From Roseovarius sp. MMSF_3359 (GTDB taxonomy: Bacteria; Pseudomonadota; Alphaproteobacteria; Rhodobacterales; Rhodobacteraceae), in assembly GCF_030733385.1 (NCBI RefSeq), contig NZ_JASHJC010000011.1:100748-164747 (forward strand): 64,000 bases of DNA, given 5' to 3'. The position numbers and the translations under genes are program-made. Under the pieces are notes generated by a model. It ran no database searches. It was not told where the DNA came from and saw nothing but the letters and a program-made list of their open reading frames with translations. Of this stretch, positions 9,114-18,479 are shown piece by piece (within the stretch, counting starts at the first letter, position 1; each line of letters opens with the position of its first letter).

Positions 9114-11221
9114 TCCTCGAAAAATGGCCCGACCTCTCGCCGGCGGCCAAGGGAGCATTCCTGGGCTTCTGCGGGTTTCTGTCCGTTGGCGGTGGGTTAG
9201 CGCTTTCCGGATTCGTCGCGGCCCGCGGCCTGAACCTCAGTTTTGATCCGATGAGCGATCTGCTTCTCTGGCCCCGGCTAGCCCTGTCTGACTTTGCAGG
9301 CGCTGAAACCGCCAAATGGATCAAGCTGGGCGGTTATGCTGGCCTCACCCCTGCCCTGCTCATCACGCTGGCCTTTCTGACCAACAAGCCCAAAGGCAAT
9401 CTGCACGGGAAGGCCCGGTTTGCAGCTGAGCGCGACATCAAGGCGGCAGGTCTTAGATCACGCATAGGCCTGATCGCAGGATTCACCGGCCCCCTGCCCT
9501 CGCGTCACTACGGCAAGCCGGTCGACAGGATGGGACGGCCCGTCGAAGATAGCGGGGATGTGAGAATCTCCCCCAAGGGCAACCTGACGCCCAAAAACCT
9601 GCTGAGTTATGGCGGGCCGGAACACATGCTCCTCTACGCCCCGACCCGATCCGGCAAGGGCGTCGGTGTCGTGGTGCCGAACCTGCTCAATTGGCCAGGC
9701 TCCGCTGTCATCCTCGACATCAAGAAAGAGAACTGGACCCTGACGGCGGGCTTTCGCAAGCGCGGCGGGCAGGAGGTCTATCTCTTCGATCCGCTGGAGC
9801 CAAATGGCAAAACCCATCGCTGGAACCCACTCTCGACCGTGCGTCGGGGCACCGAGTTCCAGATCGAGGATCTGCAACGCCTGGCCGATCTCTTTATCCC
9901 GGTTCACTCTAAAGATCCGTTTTTTGATCGCGCCGCGCAGACCGCCTTTGTCGGCGTCGGCGGCTATCTCGCGGAAACTCCCAGCCTACCCTTCACTCTC
10001 GGCGAAATCTTCCGCCAGCTCACACTCACCGGCAACGTGGCCAAGACCTTCAAGGACCGGATCGAAGAGCGCAAGAAAGACGGCCGTCCCCTCTCCTGGC
10101 AGACCGAAGCGGCGCTCATGGATTTCATCTCGAAATCCGAGAACACCTTTGAAAGCGTCAAATCCACCATCACCGCCAACCTGGGTCTTTTTGCCAACCC
10201 GATGCTGGATCGGGCCACGTCCCACTCGGATTTCGACTTCGCCGACCTGCGCAAGCGGCGCATGTCAATCTATGTGGGCATCACGCCCAACAATCTCGGG
10301 CGCCTCGGCCCCCTGCTCAATCTCTTCTTCCAGTCCTGCGTAGATGCAAACATGCAGGAGCTGCCCGAAACCAATCCCGCCCTGAAACACAAGGTGCTTC
10401 TTTGCATGGATGAATTTGCCGCCGTGGGCGAGCTGCCCTCCTTCAAGCGTGGCATCGGATATTTCGCGGGCTACGGCCTGACCGTTCTGACGATCATCCA
10501 GACACCGGCACAGCTCTCCGACATTTACGGCCCCGATGGCGCTGCCGCCTATATGGACAATGCCGGTGTCGAGATCGTGTTCACTCCGAAGAGCCTGAAA
10601 GAAGCGCGCAACCTCTCGGACCGCTTCGGGACACACGCGATGGAGAGCCGCAGCACATCCAAATCCAAGCATCTCATCGACAGCAAGGGCACCACCATCA
10701 GCATCAGCGAACAGAAACGCGCCCTGATGATGCCGCAGGAATTACTGGCGATGGATCAATCCCAGGCACTCGTGATCATCGCCGGACACCCACCCGTGAG
10801 AGCCAATAAGCTGCGCTTCTACGCCGAAGAGGTGTTTCTGGAACGCTCGCGCATTCCTCCGCCTGACATTCTCTCGATCGTCAAGGGCGCAACCCAGGAC
10901 GAACTGGCCGAATTGAAGGCCGAGAACCAGCGCCAGCGTGAGGATCTGGCAGCGGTTCGGGAAGAGCTGGCCCGGATTTCCATGCTGGCAGAGTTTCGCG
11001 CCGAAAATGTCGCCAGTGGTCAGCCCGCCAGCCTTCCGATGACCGGCGAGGAAATCGCTAACTCCGAAACGATCATGCCGGAACGCCTGAAGCTTGACCA
11101 CTCCGGCGCCCGGGCCAAACTCGAGGCCCTCAAGAACTCCGGGAAACTGACGACACGAGACGGCACGCGGGACTTGCTGACGGCCATGGGTGTCGAGCTC
11201 AGCGCTGCTGAGAAAGCATAA
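9110..11221 (+). CDS. virD4: VirD4/TraG coupling protein
   Basis: 703 residues with a GTG start overlapping the virB11 stop by four bases. Two N-terminal membrane segments (residues ~12-35 and ~75-90) precede the nucleotide-binding domain: Walker A TRSGKGVG near residue 179, LLCMDEFAAVGELP as Walker B, and the conserved YGLTVLTIIQTPAQL. The C-terminal ~120 residues are a helical tail (QDELAELKAENQRQREDL). VirD4 is the type IV coupling protein that delivers the relaxase-DNA complex to the channel; its partner relaxase is at 31642-32880. Confidence 0.97.
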   Translation: MILEKWPDLSPAAKGAFLGFCGFLSVGGGLALSGFVAARGLNLSFDPMSDLLLWPRLALSDFAGAETAKWIKLGGYAGLTPALLITLAFLTNKPKGNLHGKARFAAERDIKAAGLRSRIGLIAGFTGPLPSRHYGKPVDRMGRPVEDSGDVRISPKGNLTPKNLLSYGGPEHMLLYAPTRSGKGVGVVVPNLLNWPGSAVILDIKKENWTLTAGFRKRGGQEVYLFDPLEPNGKTHRWNPLSTVRRGTEFQIEDLQRLADLFIPVHSKDPFFDRAAQTAFVGVGGYLAETPSLPFTLGEIFRQLTLTGNVAKTFKDRIEERKKDGRPLSWQTEAALMDFISKSENTFESVKSTITANLGLFANPMLDRATSHSDFDFADLRKRRMSIYVGITPNNLGRLGPLLNLFFQSCVDANMQELPETNPALKHKVLLCMDEFAAVGELPSFKRGIGYFAGYGLTVLTIIQTPAQLSDIYGPDGAAAYMDNAGVEIVFTPKSLKEARNLSDRFGTHAMESRSTSKSKHLIDSKGTTISISEQKRALMMPQELLAMDQSQALVIIAGHPPVRANKLRFYAEEVFLERSRIPPPDILSIVKGATQDELAELKAENQRQREDLAAVREELARISMLAEFRAENVASGQPASLPMTGEEIANSETIMPERLKLDHSGARAKLEALKNSGKLTTRDGTRDLLTAMGVELSAAEKA

Positions 11222-11235
11222 ATTGAGAGGTAATA

Positions 11236-12675
11236 ATGTCGGAAGCAGATGCAAATAATGATTTGAACGTAGTTTTGAATGACGCTGACAAACAGGCCCC
11301 AGGCCCGCTGGCTGAAGATACCCCTGTTGAATTGCGGGAACCTGCGAGGGGCAAAGAAAAACAAGAGAACTCAGATGATACTCCAACACCGATGAAGTCC
11401 GACAATGTTCAAGAGGGTTCTGTCGAACCCGAAACGCCGCAACCGGAAAAACCACGCGAAGACCGTTTTGCCCTGCCGCCCAGCTTTGATAATCGGTTCA
11501 TTCTAACGCAAGAGGCCAATCGGCAGGATATGTACCGCGCCTATGACGACATGCGGCCCGCGATTTCCGACCGCGGCGACAGCCTGCATACCAGGAACGC
11601 AGACCGCAGCACCGCCATGGACATGATCGAACTTGCCGCCCATCGGGGCTGGTCGTCCATGAAAGTAAAGGGCCCGGAGGATTTCCGCCGCGAGATGTGG
11701 ATCGAAGCCACCGCCCAAGGCATCCGGGTTCAGGGATACCGGCCCAACGAAAAAGACCGGGCCGAGGCGAACCGTCGGGCCGACCTGATCGGCGAGCGTG
11801 TCATTGAGCGGACTGACGCGGGCAAAAGCGCCAACGGAACCCGTTCAGAAACCGAGGCGGAGCCGCGAGTCAATTTAAAGGCCGCTTCAAATGTCGTGCC
11901 GATGATTGACTATCAGAAAGGCATCGAGGGCAAGATCACCGGCATCGGCACCGCACCCTACCGGGATCGCGACGGGGCCTCGTCTACGCCCTATGTCGCC
12001 CTGGAGCTTGCAGATGGGCGGACGCATAAACTTTGGGGCGTGGCCTTGCCGGACATGATCGACCGGCACGAGCTGAAGGTTGGCGACAGGGCGACGATCT
12101 ACGATGATGGCAGAAAGGCCGTCACTGTCAAATCCCGCGATCCGAAAACCGGCGAGGAACGCGACATTCAGACGTTTCGGCGGGAGTGGGGCGCTCGGGA
12201 TATCGAACGCGCGAGAAGCCCGGAAAAAGACAACATTGAACCCGTCCAGAAGCGCGATGAAGCCGTGATCGAGACAAGCCATCCGGATCGACTTGAGGAT
12301 CGATTGAAACAGAAGGATGCGGCAGATGATCCTCAACTGCGCGGGGCTGCCAGTATCCTGGCCAAGCTCGATGCCGAGATGCGCGCAGCCGGTGTTCCGG
12401 AGAAAGACCGCGCAACGGTGCGCGATCTTGCCGCCAGCGAGCTTGCCAAGGGCATACGCGAAGGCCGGCAATATGATGTGCAGAAACTGCCTAACGTGAG
12501 CATTGCGCAGCAGATGGCGGCAAAAGCTCTAAGCCCGGAAGATGTTTCCCGGATTATTGAACAGGCCAGGGTCAAGAATGCAACCGGGATCCAGGCCGCA
12601 GGAAAAAGGAACGGTGAGATGGCTGCGAAAGATCATGAACGATCAGCGCAAACTGAGCGCGGTCGGGAAAGGTGA
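11236..12675 (+). CDS. LPD7-domain conjugation accessory protein
   Basis: 479 residues, GAGAGG ribosome site just before ATG 11236, 14 bases after virD4. The N-terminal ~85 residues are acidic and disordered. Residues ~115-180 contain AMDMIELAAHRGWSSMKVKG and GIRVQGYRPNEKDRAEA, the pattern of the large polyvalent-protein-associated LPD7 domain. Residues ~215-295 (GKITGIGTAPYRDRDG, THKLWGVALPDMID) resemble the segment that often follows LPD7 in relaxase-like proteins. No relaxase HxHxH motif is present, so this looks like a stand-alone C-terminal relaxase module. Its role is probably DNA processing or coupling; this is an inference. Confidence 0.75.
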   Translation: MSEADANNDLNVVLNDADKQAPGPLAEDTPVELREPARGKEKQENSDDTPTPMKSDNVQEGSVEPETPQPEKPREDRFALPPSFDNRFILTQEANRQDMYRAYDDMRPAISDRGDSLHTRNADRSTAMDMIELAAHRGWSSMKVKGPEDFRREMWIEATAQGIRVQGYRPNEKDRAEANRRADLIGERVIERTDAGKSANGTRSETEAEPRVNLKAASNVVPMIDYQKGIEGKITGIGTAPYRDRDGASSTPYVALELADGRTHKLWGVALPDMIDRHELKVGDRATIYDDGRKAVTVKSRDPKTGEERDIQTFRREWGARDIERARSPEKDNIEPVQKRDEAVIETSHPDRLEDRLKQKDAADDPQLRGAASILAKLDAEMRAAGVPEKDRATVRDLAASELAKGIREGRQYDVQKLPNVSIAQQMAAKALSPEDVSRIIEQARVKNATGIQAAGKRNGEMAAKDHERSAQTERGRER

Positions 12676-12680
12676 GTTGA

Positions 12681-12711
12681 GCCGCTCTGCCTCTAAGGCA
12701 GTTTAAGCGGC
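12681..12711. terminator. stem-loop after the conjugation operon
   Basis: Nested inverted repeat: CTGCC pairs with GGCAG around a short loop, enclosed by GCCGCT pairing with AGCGGC. It begins five bases after the stop of the LPD7 gene and is the only obvious structure in the 270-base gap before the next gene. There is no U tract, so it may be a weak or Rho-assisted terminator, or an mRNA 3' stabiliser. Confidence 0.4.
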
Positions 12712-12964
12712 CGTTGGCCTAACTTGCGACAATGGCTGCCGAAGAGCCCAAAGCATTATATGCCGCGAGACGTTTGAAAGGCGGCTATCTGCAGCGAGCG
12801 GCTATTGCTCAATGCAGGGCGACGGGCCGTAACTCTATTCGCAAAATTCTGTTGTCTCAAAAGGGCGCCATTTTCAATCCTTATGAACAAATAAAGACTA
12901 TAAATTTTCTAAATTGAAAGGCCAGTGATACTTACTGTCGAGACCTATGGAGTTGAGACGAGAA

Positions 12965-13702
12965 ATGAACCGGTACAACTTTCAGCAAAGTTTCGGGGCC
13001 TCCGGCCCGGTCGTGCTCCCGGTCATTCACGTGCTTGATGCCGAGCAGGCAAACAGGAACATTCAAACGGCCATTAACGGTGGGTGTCCTGGCGTTTTTC
13101 TGATCAATCACGATTTCGAGAAAGAGAAATTGGTTCCGATCATCAGGGACATGCGTCAGGCTTTTCCGTATGTCTGGATTGGAGTGAATTTTCTCGCAGT
13201 GACCGGTAAGTTCGCGTTCCCAATTCTGGGCCAGTTGCAAGAAGAGGGCACTCAGGTCGACGGCTACTGGGCAGATGATGCGCGGATAGATGAACGCAGA
13301 CCCGAGGACGATCAGCCCGAGGCGGAAGAAATCGCCGATATCCGCAAAACGAGCGGGTGGACGGGCCTCTATATCGGAGGCACCGCGTTCAAGAAACAGC
13401 GCGAGGTAGACCCTGCCCACTATGCCAAAAGCGCCCGCATCGCCACACGCTACATGGATGTCGTGGTGACGTCTGGCGTGGCAACCGGCCATGCCGCAGA
13501 TGTGGGCAAAATCGAGACCTTTCGGGACAGCTGCGGTGATACGGCCCTCGGTCTTGCCTCGGGCATCACACCCGACAACGCAGAGCAATATGCCGATGCG
13601 GTTGATCTTTTCATGGTTGCGACAGGAATCAATTTCGAAGGGGATTTTTACAACATCGACCCCGATCGCCTGAAGCGCCTCATGGACCTGACACGGAAAT
13701 AA
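12965..13702 (+). CDS. BtpA/SgcQ-like TIM-barrel protein
   Basis: 245 residues from ATG 12965 (an ATG at 12947 would add six residues). PVIHVLDAEQANRNIQTAIN near the start, a central KKQREVDPAHYAK, and the C-terminal VVTSGVATGHAADVG plus GLASGITPDNAEQYADAVD with DPDRLKRLMDL match the BtpA/SgcQ family, a TIM barrel with a phosphate-binding C-terminal loop. The biochemical activity of the family is poorly defined. The next two genes (phosphoribosyltransferase, PRPP synthetase) suggest action on a phosphoribosyl or sugar-phosphate compound. Gap to the next gene is 13 bases. Confidence 0.7.
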   Translation: MNRYNFQQSFGASGPVVLPVIHVLDAEQANRNIQTAINGGCPGVFLINHDFEKEKLVPIIRDMRQAFPYVWIGVNFLAVTGKFAFPILGQLQEEGTQVDGYWADDARIDERRPEDDQPEAEEIADIRKTSGWTGLYIGGTAFKKQREVDPAHYAKSARIATRYMDVVVTSGVATGHAADVGKIETFRDSCGDTALGLASGITPDNAEQYADAVDLFMVATGINFEGDFYNIDPDRLKRLMDLTRK

Positions 13703-13715
13703 GGGAGACGTACAA

Positions 13716-14336
13716 ATGACACACGACAAAGGACCCCGGGACGACCGCTGGTACTTCTCGCTCATGGCGCCAAACACCAAGGGCGACAAATTCGCCTGGC
13801 TGGACCCGACCTCGATCTACATCAACGGTAAAGCCTATCATGATCTGCTGGACGATCTTGTTGCTGATCTGGACGCGGGTGAAATCGACGTCGTTGCGGG
13901 TCTTGATGCAATGGGTTTCGTGCTGGCGGCCGGTATCGCCGCGCGGATCGGTCGGGGTTTCTTGCCCATCCGCAAGCCGGGCAAGCTTTGTGTTGATACA
14001 GACCAGGCGTCGATGACCAACTACTCAGGTCAGACGCAGGCCATGGAGATGCGGTTGCCGGCATTCGCACCCGGAACACGGGTCTTGCTTGTGGATCAAT
14101 GGGTGGAGACCGGCGGCACCATGCACGGTGCGGTACAGTTGGTTGAGCAGCAAAAGGGCAAGGTTGCTGGCATGGTGGCTATCGTCATGGAAGAAAACGA
14201 AAACACCGCTGAATATCGCAAGAAATATAAATGCGTCACCGCCATTCAACCGGGAACCGAATGGCAGCGCCAAGCAAATGCGCAGTATCTAGAGAGCTTC
14301 AAGACCTACAAACCCGAGATGGCTTTTCCTGTCTAG
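13716..14336 (+). CDS. adenine-phosphoribosyltransferase-like protein
   Basis: 206 residues, good AAGGGAG ribosome site. Type I phosphoribosyltransferase fold: VVAGLDAMGFVLAAGIAARIG, FLPIRKPGKL (the APRT-type RKPGKL motif) and the PRPP loop VLLVDQWVETGGTM. The family transfers phosphoribosyl from PRPP to a purine base. Oddities: the second acid of the usual VDD pair is Gln here, and the chain has ~25 extra C-terminal residues, so the substrate may not be adenine. It lies between a BtpA-like gene and prs, probably co-transcribed with both. Confidence 0.78.
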   Translation: MTHDKGPRDDRWYFSLMAPNTKGDKFAWLDPTSIYINGKAYHDLLDDLVADLDAGEIDVVAGLDAMGFVLAAGIAARIGRGFLPIRKPGKLCVDTDQASMTNYSGQTQAMEMRLPAFAPGTRVLLVDQWVETGGTMHGAVQLVEQQKGKVAGMVAIVMEENENTAEYRKKYKCVTAIQPGTEWQRQANAQYLESFKTYKPEMAFPV

Positions 14337-14391
14337 GTTCTGACCTCGGCGCACATTTGCAAAAAAATCTCATCACAAAAGGGCTCGACAG

Positions 14392-15324
14392 ATGAAACTG
14401 GTCTGTGGAAACAGCAATCGACCGCTTGCAGAAGCAATCGCAGCGCATATGAGAGTGCCTCTGGCAGAATGCAATGTTCGCCGATTTGCCGATGAGGAAG
14501 TTTTCGTTCAGATACAGGAAAACGTGCGAGGCGACGATGTCTATGTCATCCAGTCAACGTCGTTTCCCGCCAACGACAACCTGATGGAATTGCTGGTGCT
14601 GATCGATGCACTGCGGCGCGCATCAGCGGGACGAATTACTGCCGTAATCCCCTATTTTGGCTATGCGCGCCAGGATCGCAAACCCGCCCCACGCACACCG
14701 ATTTCGGCCAAACTGGTATCGAACATCATAACCCATGCGGGCGCCGACCGGGTCTTGACGATGGATTTGCACGCGGGGCAGATACAGGGTTTTTTTGACA
14801 TACCCACGGACAATCTCTTTGCAGTGCCCGAAATTGTCCGCGATATCGAGCAGCAAAGCAGCCGTGATAATATCATGGTTGTCTCGCCCGATGTAGGCGG
14901 CGTGGTTCGTGCGCGGGGATTGGCCAAACGTATTTCCAGCCCCCTGGCCATTGTCGATAAACGACGCGACAAGCCGGGATCATCGGAAGTCATGAACATC
15001 ATCGGCGATGTTGAGGGCAAATCCTGTGTGCTAGTTGACGATATCATCGATTCAGGCGGAACTCTTTGTAATGCTGCGACAGCTTTGCTGGAACACGGAG
15101 CCGCTGATGTGTCAGCCTACATCACTCATGGCGTTTTGTCTGGCAAGGCGGTCGATAGGATCGACGCATCAGATCTGAGGTCACTGGTCATCACCGATAC
15201 GATTTGCGCCACCGAGGCTGTCGAGGCGTCTTCGACCATCCGCACAATTTCTATCGCGCCGATGTTTGCAAAGGCGATTACCCGCATTGCCAGCGGGGAG
15301 TCTGTCAGCGTCTTGTTTGAATGA
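14392..15324 (+). CDS. prs: ribose-phosphate pyrophosphokinase (PRPP synthetase)
   Basis: 310 residues, full length for bacterial Prs. Visible motifs: [28 protein letters not shown] (ATP and ribose-5-phosphate binding), [18 protein letters not shown], and the PRPP-binding loop [14 protein letters not shown]. It makes PRPP from ribose 5-phosphate and ATP. A chromosomal housekeeping copy is expected elsewhere, so this is likely a dedicated paralogue feeding the phosphoribosyltransferase upstream (gap 55 bases, same strand). Confidence 0.93.
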   Translation: MKLVCGNSNRPLAEAIAAHMRVPLAECNVRRFADEEVFVQIQENVRGDDVYVIQSTSFPANDNLMELLVLIDALRRASAGRITAVIPYFGYARQDRKPAPRTPISAKLVSNIITHAGADRVLTMDLHAGQIQGFFDIPTDNLFAVPEIVRDIEQQSSRDNIMVVSPDVGGVVRARGLAKRISSPLAIVDKRRDKPGSSEVMNIIGDVEGKSCVLVDDIIDSGGTLCNAATALLEHGAADVSAYITHGVLSGKAVDRIDASDLRSLVITDTICATEAVEASSTIRTISIAPMFAKAITRIASGESVSVLFE

Positions 15325-15387
15325 CGGGATATCATTCGTTCCATTAATGATTGCTCTCCAAGCATTTTCAACGCTAATGTTTGTGGC

Positions 15388-16281
15388 ATGCGCGTTGTCA
15401 ACCTCTCAACCGAACTATTGCGGACCTTCGTGACCGTCATCGAAGTGGAAAGTTTCACGCGTGCCGCCGAAATCCTCGGCCGGACGCAACCAGCGATCAG
15501 CCTTCAGATAAAGCGATTGGAGGACACGGTCGGATATGCTCTGATAAAGCGGGAAGGCAAAGACATATCCCTAACCGAGCGTGGAGAGTCCTTGGCCATC
15601 CATGCGCGGCAAATCCTGCGACTAAACGATCTGGCGGTGGCGAAGTTCGAGCACCAGAAAGAATCGTCCAAGTTGCGGGTAGGATTGCCTGTGGATTATG
15701 CGGTAAACACACTGCAGTCCTGCCTGACGAACGTCGTGCGACAGTTCTCGGACGTTGAAATCGAAATAAGGTGCGATCTATCCAAAAATCTTCTTTCTGC
15801 GTTGCGTAGCAATGAAATCGACATCGCAGTGGCGCTCTTCGATGGTGACGATCAACAATTTCTATTCCGAAACTGGAAAGAACAGCCCATTTGGGTGGGG
15901 GCCAAGGATTTTGAGATCCCTAAACACGCAGATATTCCGCTTGTGGTCCACCCCTTTGGCTGCGTCTATCGGGAGCGCATGGCCACGGCCTTGAAACTGG
16001 CCGGGCAAGACTGGCGCATCGCCTATTCCAGTCCAGGCATTGGCGGCGTGCAGCATGCGGTGAGGGATGGGCTGGGTTTGTCCTGCCTGACTGGCCCCAC
16101 CGTTCTGGACGGCATGCGCCTATTTACCGAACAGGATGGCCTTCCGGCATTGCCCCCTCTCCACATAGGGCTCTTCGCGCGTCAGGCGCAGTTGGGGCCA
16201 GGTGGCTACGCGGCAATCGATGCCATTGTAACGACGCTTGAATCGCAATCCTCGGACATCAATCAGGATAAACATTCGTAA
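15388..16281 (+). CDS. LysR-family transcriptional regulator
   Basis: 297 residues. N-terminal winged helix-turn-helix with LLRTFVTVIEVESFTRAAEILGRTQPAISLQIKRLE, the classic LysR pattern, then a periplasmic-binding-like effector domain (residues ~90-290). It reads in the same direction as the genes on both sides, 63 bases after prs and 133 bases before the solute-binding protein. It most likely controls the transporter operon downstream and possibly the prs trio. The ligand is unknown. Confidence 0.93.
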   Translation: MRVVNLSTELLRTFVTVIEVESFTRAAEILGRTQPAISLQIKRLEDTVGYALIKREGKDISLTERGESLAIHARQILRLNDLAVAKFEHQKESSKLRVGLPVDYAVNTLQSCLTNVVRQFSDVEIEIRCDLSKNLLSALRSNEIDIAVALFDGDDQQFLFRNWKEQPIWVGAKDFEIPKHADIPLVVHPFGCVYRERMATALKLAGQDWRIAYSSPGIGGVQHAVRDGLGLSCLTGPTVLDGMRLFTEQDGLPALPPLHIGLFARQAQLGPGGYAAIDAIVTTLESQSSDINQDKHS

Positions 16282-16414
16282 TGAGATCATATTGACGATA
16301 AATTTCCTTTTGAACGCGCACTGGAATATCCTTCGGACAAATCTGCGGCAAAATGTGTAACCGGATTCGGCGTTCAGCCAACGAAACATCGCAGAACAAC
16401 ACGGAGGAAATGTA

Positions 16415-17554
16415 ATGAAGCCGAAACACCTGATAACCCGTCGGATGACACCGACACGTCGCGATGTGCTAAGGATCGGTGGGGGTATGGCGCTCTCGGC
16501 TCCTTTTGTTGGCCGGGCCTGGGCCTCGACCACGGAAATCAACATGCTGGCCTGGTACGGTCATGGCGAGCCCGACATGGTCGGTGCCTTCGAAGAGGCC
16601 AACAACGTTAAGTTCGTCCCCAAGTACTACGCAGGTGGCGACAACATGCTGGCGCTGATCGCGCAATCGCCTCCGGGCACCTATGACATCATCCTGTCGG
16701 ACGCCGAATTTGTACAGCAGTTGAATGCTGCCGGGTATATCGAAGAACTGAACGCGGCGGATTATCCGTTCGATGACATGCTGCACGAGGATTTCACCAA
16801 ATTCCCGGGCCACTGGGCCGACGACAAGCTCTATTCGATGATGGTACGCGGCGGGCATCTGGGCGTTTCCTATAACACCACAGCTGCATCGGCCGAAGAA
16901 GCGGCAAGCTATGAGGTTTTCTGGAAGGAAGACCTGAAAGGAAAGGTTGGCCATTTCGACTGGCATCTGCCTACCCTGGGCATGATGAGCCTAAAGAACG
17001 GCAACGGCGCGGGCCTGTGGGATCTGGATGACGCGGCATGGTCTGCGGTTCAAGAAACCACACTGTCGCTGCGGCCTCAGGTTGGTGGATTCTTTGACTA
17101 TGGGGGCACATTCAACGGCCTCAAGAATGGTGAAATGCTGGCAATGTGCGGCATCGGCGACTGGATCACCGGTGTGCTGGAACGCGATGGCGCGCCGGTT
17201 GCCTCTACCATTCCGAAGGAAGGCGGCATCCAGTTCACGGAAAGCTATTCGATCGGCAAAGACAGCGAGAAGGCGGATATCTGCACCAAGTTCATCCAAT
17301 ACATGCTGTCGCCCGAGGGTCAGGTGAAATCGGCGCAGATGGTGGCCTATCCCGGCTTCTGCATCACCAAAGCTGGCCGCGCCATGCTTCAGGAAGTTGA
17401 TCCTGCCGAGGCCAAGCGTAGCCATCAGATGGAAGGTATGGCCAATGATCCTATCGCCCTGATCAACGAGGGCCGTATTCACTACCGTGACATTCCTCAG
17501 CAGCAATCGCTCGAGGATTGGAATGACTTCTGGTCGGAATACAAAAACGCCTGA
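16415..17554 (+). CDS. polyamine-type ABC solute-binding protein (Tat-exported)
   Basis: 379 residues with GGAGG just before ATG 16415. A twin-arginine signal (TPTRRDVLRIGGGMALSAPF) ends near residue 33. The mature protein follows the PotD/PotF-like family: INMLAWYGHGEPDMVGAFEE, YDIILSDAEFVQQL, GGHLGVSYNT and a C-terminal IQYMLSPEGQVKSAQMVAYPG. It should capture a small cation or amine in the periplasm for the permeases downstream. Substrate cannot be read from sequence. A stem-loop separates it from the permease genes. Confidence 0.9.
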   Translation: MKPKHLITRRMTPTRRDVLRIGGGMALSAPFVGRAWASTTEINMLAWYGHGEPDMVGAFEEANNVKFVPKYYAGGDNMLALIAQSPPGTYDIILSDAEFVQQLNAAGYIEELNAADYPFDDMLHEDFTKFPGHWADDKLYSMMVRGGHLGVSYNTTAASAEEAASYEVFWKEDLKGKVGHFDWHLPTLGMMSLKNGNGAGLWDLDDAAWSAVQETTLSLRPQVGGFFDYGGTFNGLKNGEMLAMCGIGDWITGVLERDGAPVASTIPKEGGIQFTESYSIGKDSEKADICTKFIQYMLSPEGQVKSAQMVAYPGFCITKAGRAMLQEVDPAEAKRSHQMEGMANDPIALINEGRIHYRDIPQQQSLEDWNDFWSEYKNA

Positions 17555-17582
17555 TTGGGCAACATCTGGAAAATTGAACGGT

Positions 17583-17601
17583 ACAGCCCGACCAGGGCTG
17601 T
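17583..17601 (+). promoter_or_regulatory. intercistronic stem-loop
   Basis: Perfect 7-bp inverted repeat ACAGCCC / GGGCTGT with a 5-base loop, between the binding-protein gene and the first permease gene. Such structures commonly stabilise the upstream binding-protein mRNA or attenuate read-through, giving more binding protein than permease. There is no U tract, so full termination is unlikely. Confidence 0.5.
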
Positions 17602-17630
17602 TCTGATCAGCCGAAAAAAGGCGGGTCCTC

Positions 17631-18479
17631 GTGAAGCGCAAGTTTGATCTCTATGCCATGACATGGCGGTTGCCGATCATCTTCTGGCAGCTTCTGTTCT
17701 TTGTTGGCCCGCTTCTCTTCATGGTCGCGATCTCGTTCTTTGTCGTGAAGAACTATCGCATGACCGAAGCTTTCGAGATGGTGAACTGGCAGAAGATGCT
17801 GTCTCGTGGCTATTTTTGGGACAGCTATTGGTACACCATCTTCATTGCCGGGATCAGTACTACGGTGGCAATGTTGCTTGCCTTTCCGGCTTCCTTCGCC
17901 TTGGCGTTTCGTGCCTCAGACAACCTGCGCCGTTGGGCGATTTTCCTGCTGATCATCCCGTTTTTCACCTCATATCTGGTGCGTACATTCTCGTGGTATG
18001 TGATCCTGGCCGAAAGTGGCGTGGTTAACGCGATGCTGGGACAGATCGGGCTGGGGCCGTTCAAGATGCTGAACACGCATTTCGGTACGGTCATTGGCTA
18101 TCTGACCCTGACATTGCCGTTGGTGGTGATCCTGCAAACCGTGACCATGGCCAATGTCGATAAAACCCTGATCGAAGCTGCACGCAACCTCGGGTGCAAA
18201 CCACTGGCGACCATCTGGCGCGTTGTGCTGCCGCTGTCAAAGACAGGTCTGATCGTGGCCGCGCTGTTCTGCTTCATCCTCTCATTCGGGGATTTCGTGG
18301 CCCCCTTCTATCTGGGTGGATCGCAGGAGCCGACTTTGCCGATCCTGATCCTCGACACCACCAAATCCGGGCAGCAATGGCCAAGGGCAGCTGTGGTCGC
18401 GATCATGATGATGGCGACACTCTTTACCATTGCCTTTGCCGCTATCGCGCTGGCCTATCGCAAAGGGGGCGCGAGATGA
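17631..18479 (+). CDS. polyamine-type ABC permease (PotB-like)
   Basis: 282 residues from a GTG start. Six hydrophobic helices and the permease EAA loop IEAARNLGCKPLATIWRVVLPLS (residues ~183-205), which docks on the ATPase. A first helix near residue 15-37 and the long first periplasmic loop (NYRMTEAFEMVNWQKML) are typical of the PotB type. The stop overlaps the start of the second permease by four bases, which implies translational coupling. Confidence 0.92.
   Translation: MKRKFDLYAMTWRLPIIFWQLLFFVGPLLFMVAISFFVVKNYRMTEAFEMVNWQKMLSRGYFWDSYWYTIFIAGISTTVAMLLAFPASFALAFRASDNLRRWAIFLLIIPFFTSYLVRTFSWYVILAESGVVNAMLGQIGLGPFKMLNTHFGTVIGYLTLTLPLVVILQTVTMANVDKTLIEAARNLGCKPLATIWRVVLPLSKTGLIVAALFCFILSFGDFVAPFYLGGSQEPTLPILILDTTKSGQQWPRAAVVAIMMMATLFTIAFAAIALAYRKGGAR

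Noticed and set aside
12732..12917. 61-residue frame between the LPD7 gene and the BtpA-like gene
   Set aside because: No ribosome site, no resemblance to known proteins, and an AT-rich tail without coding pattern.
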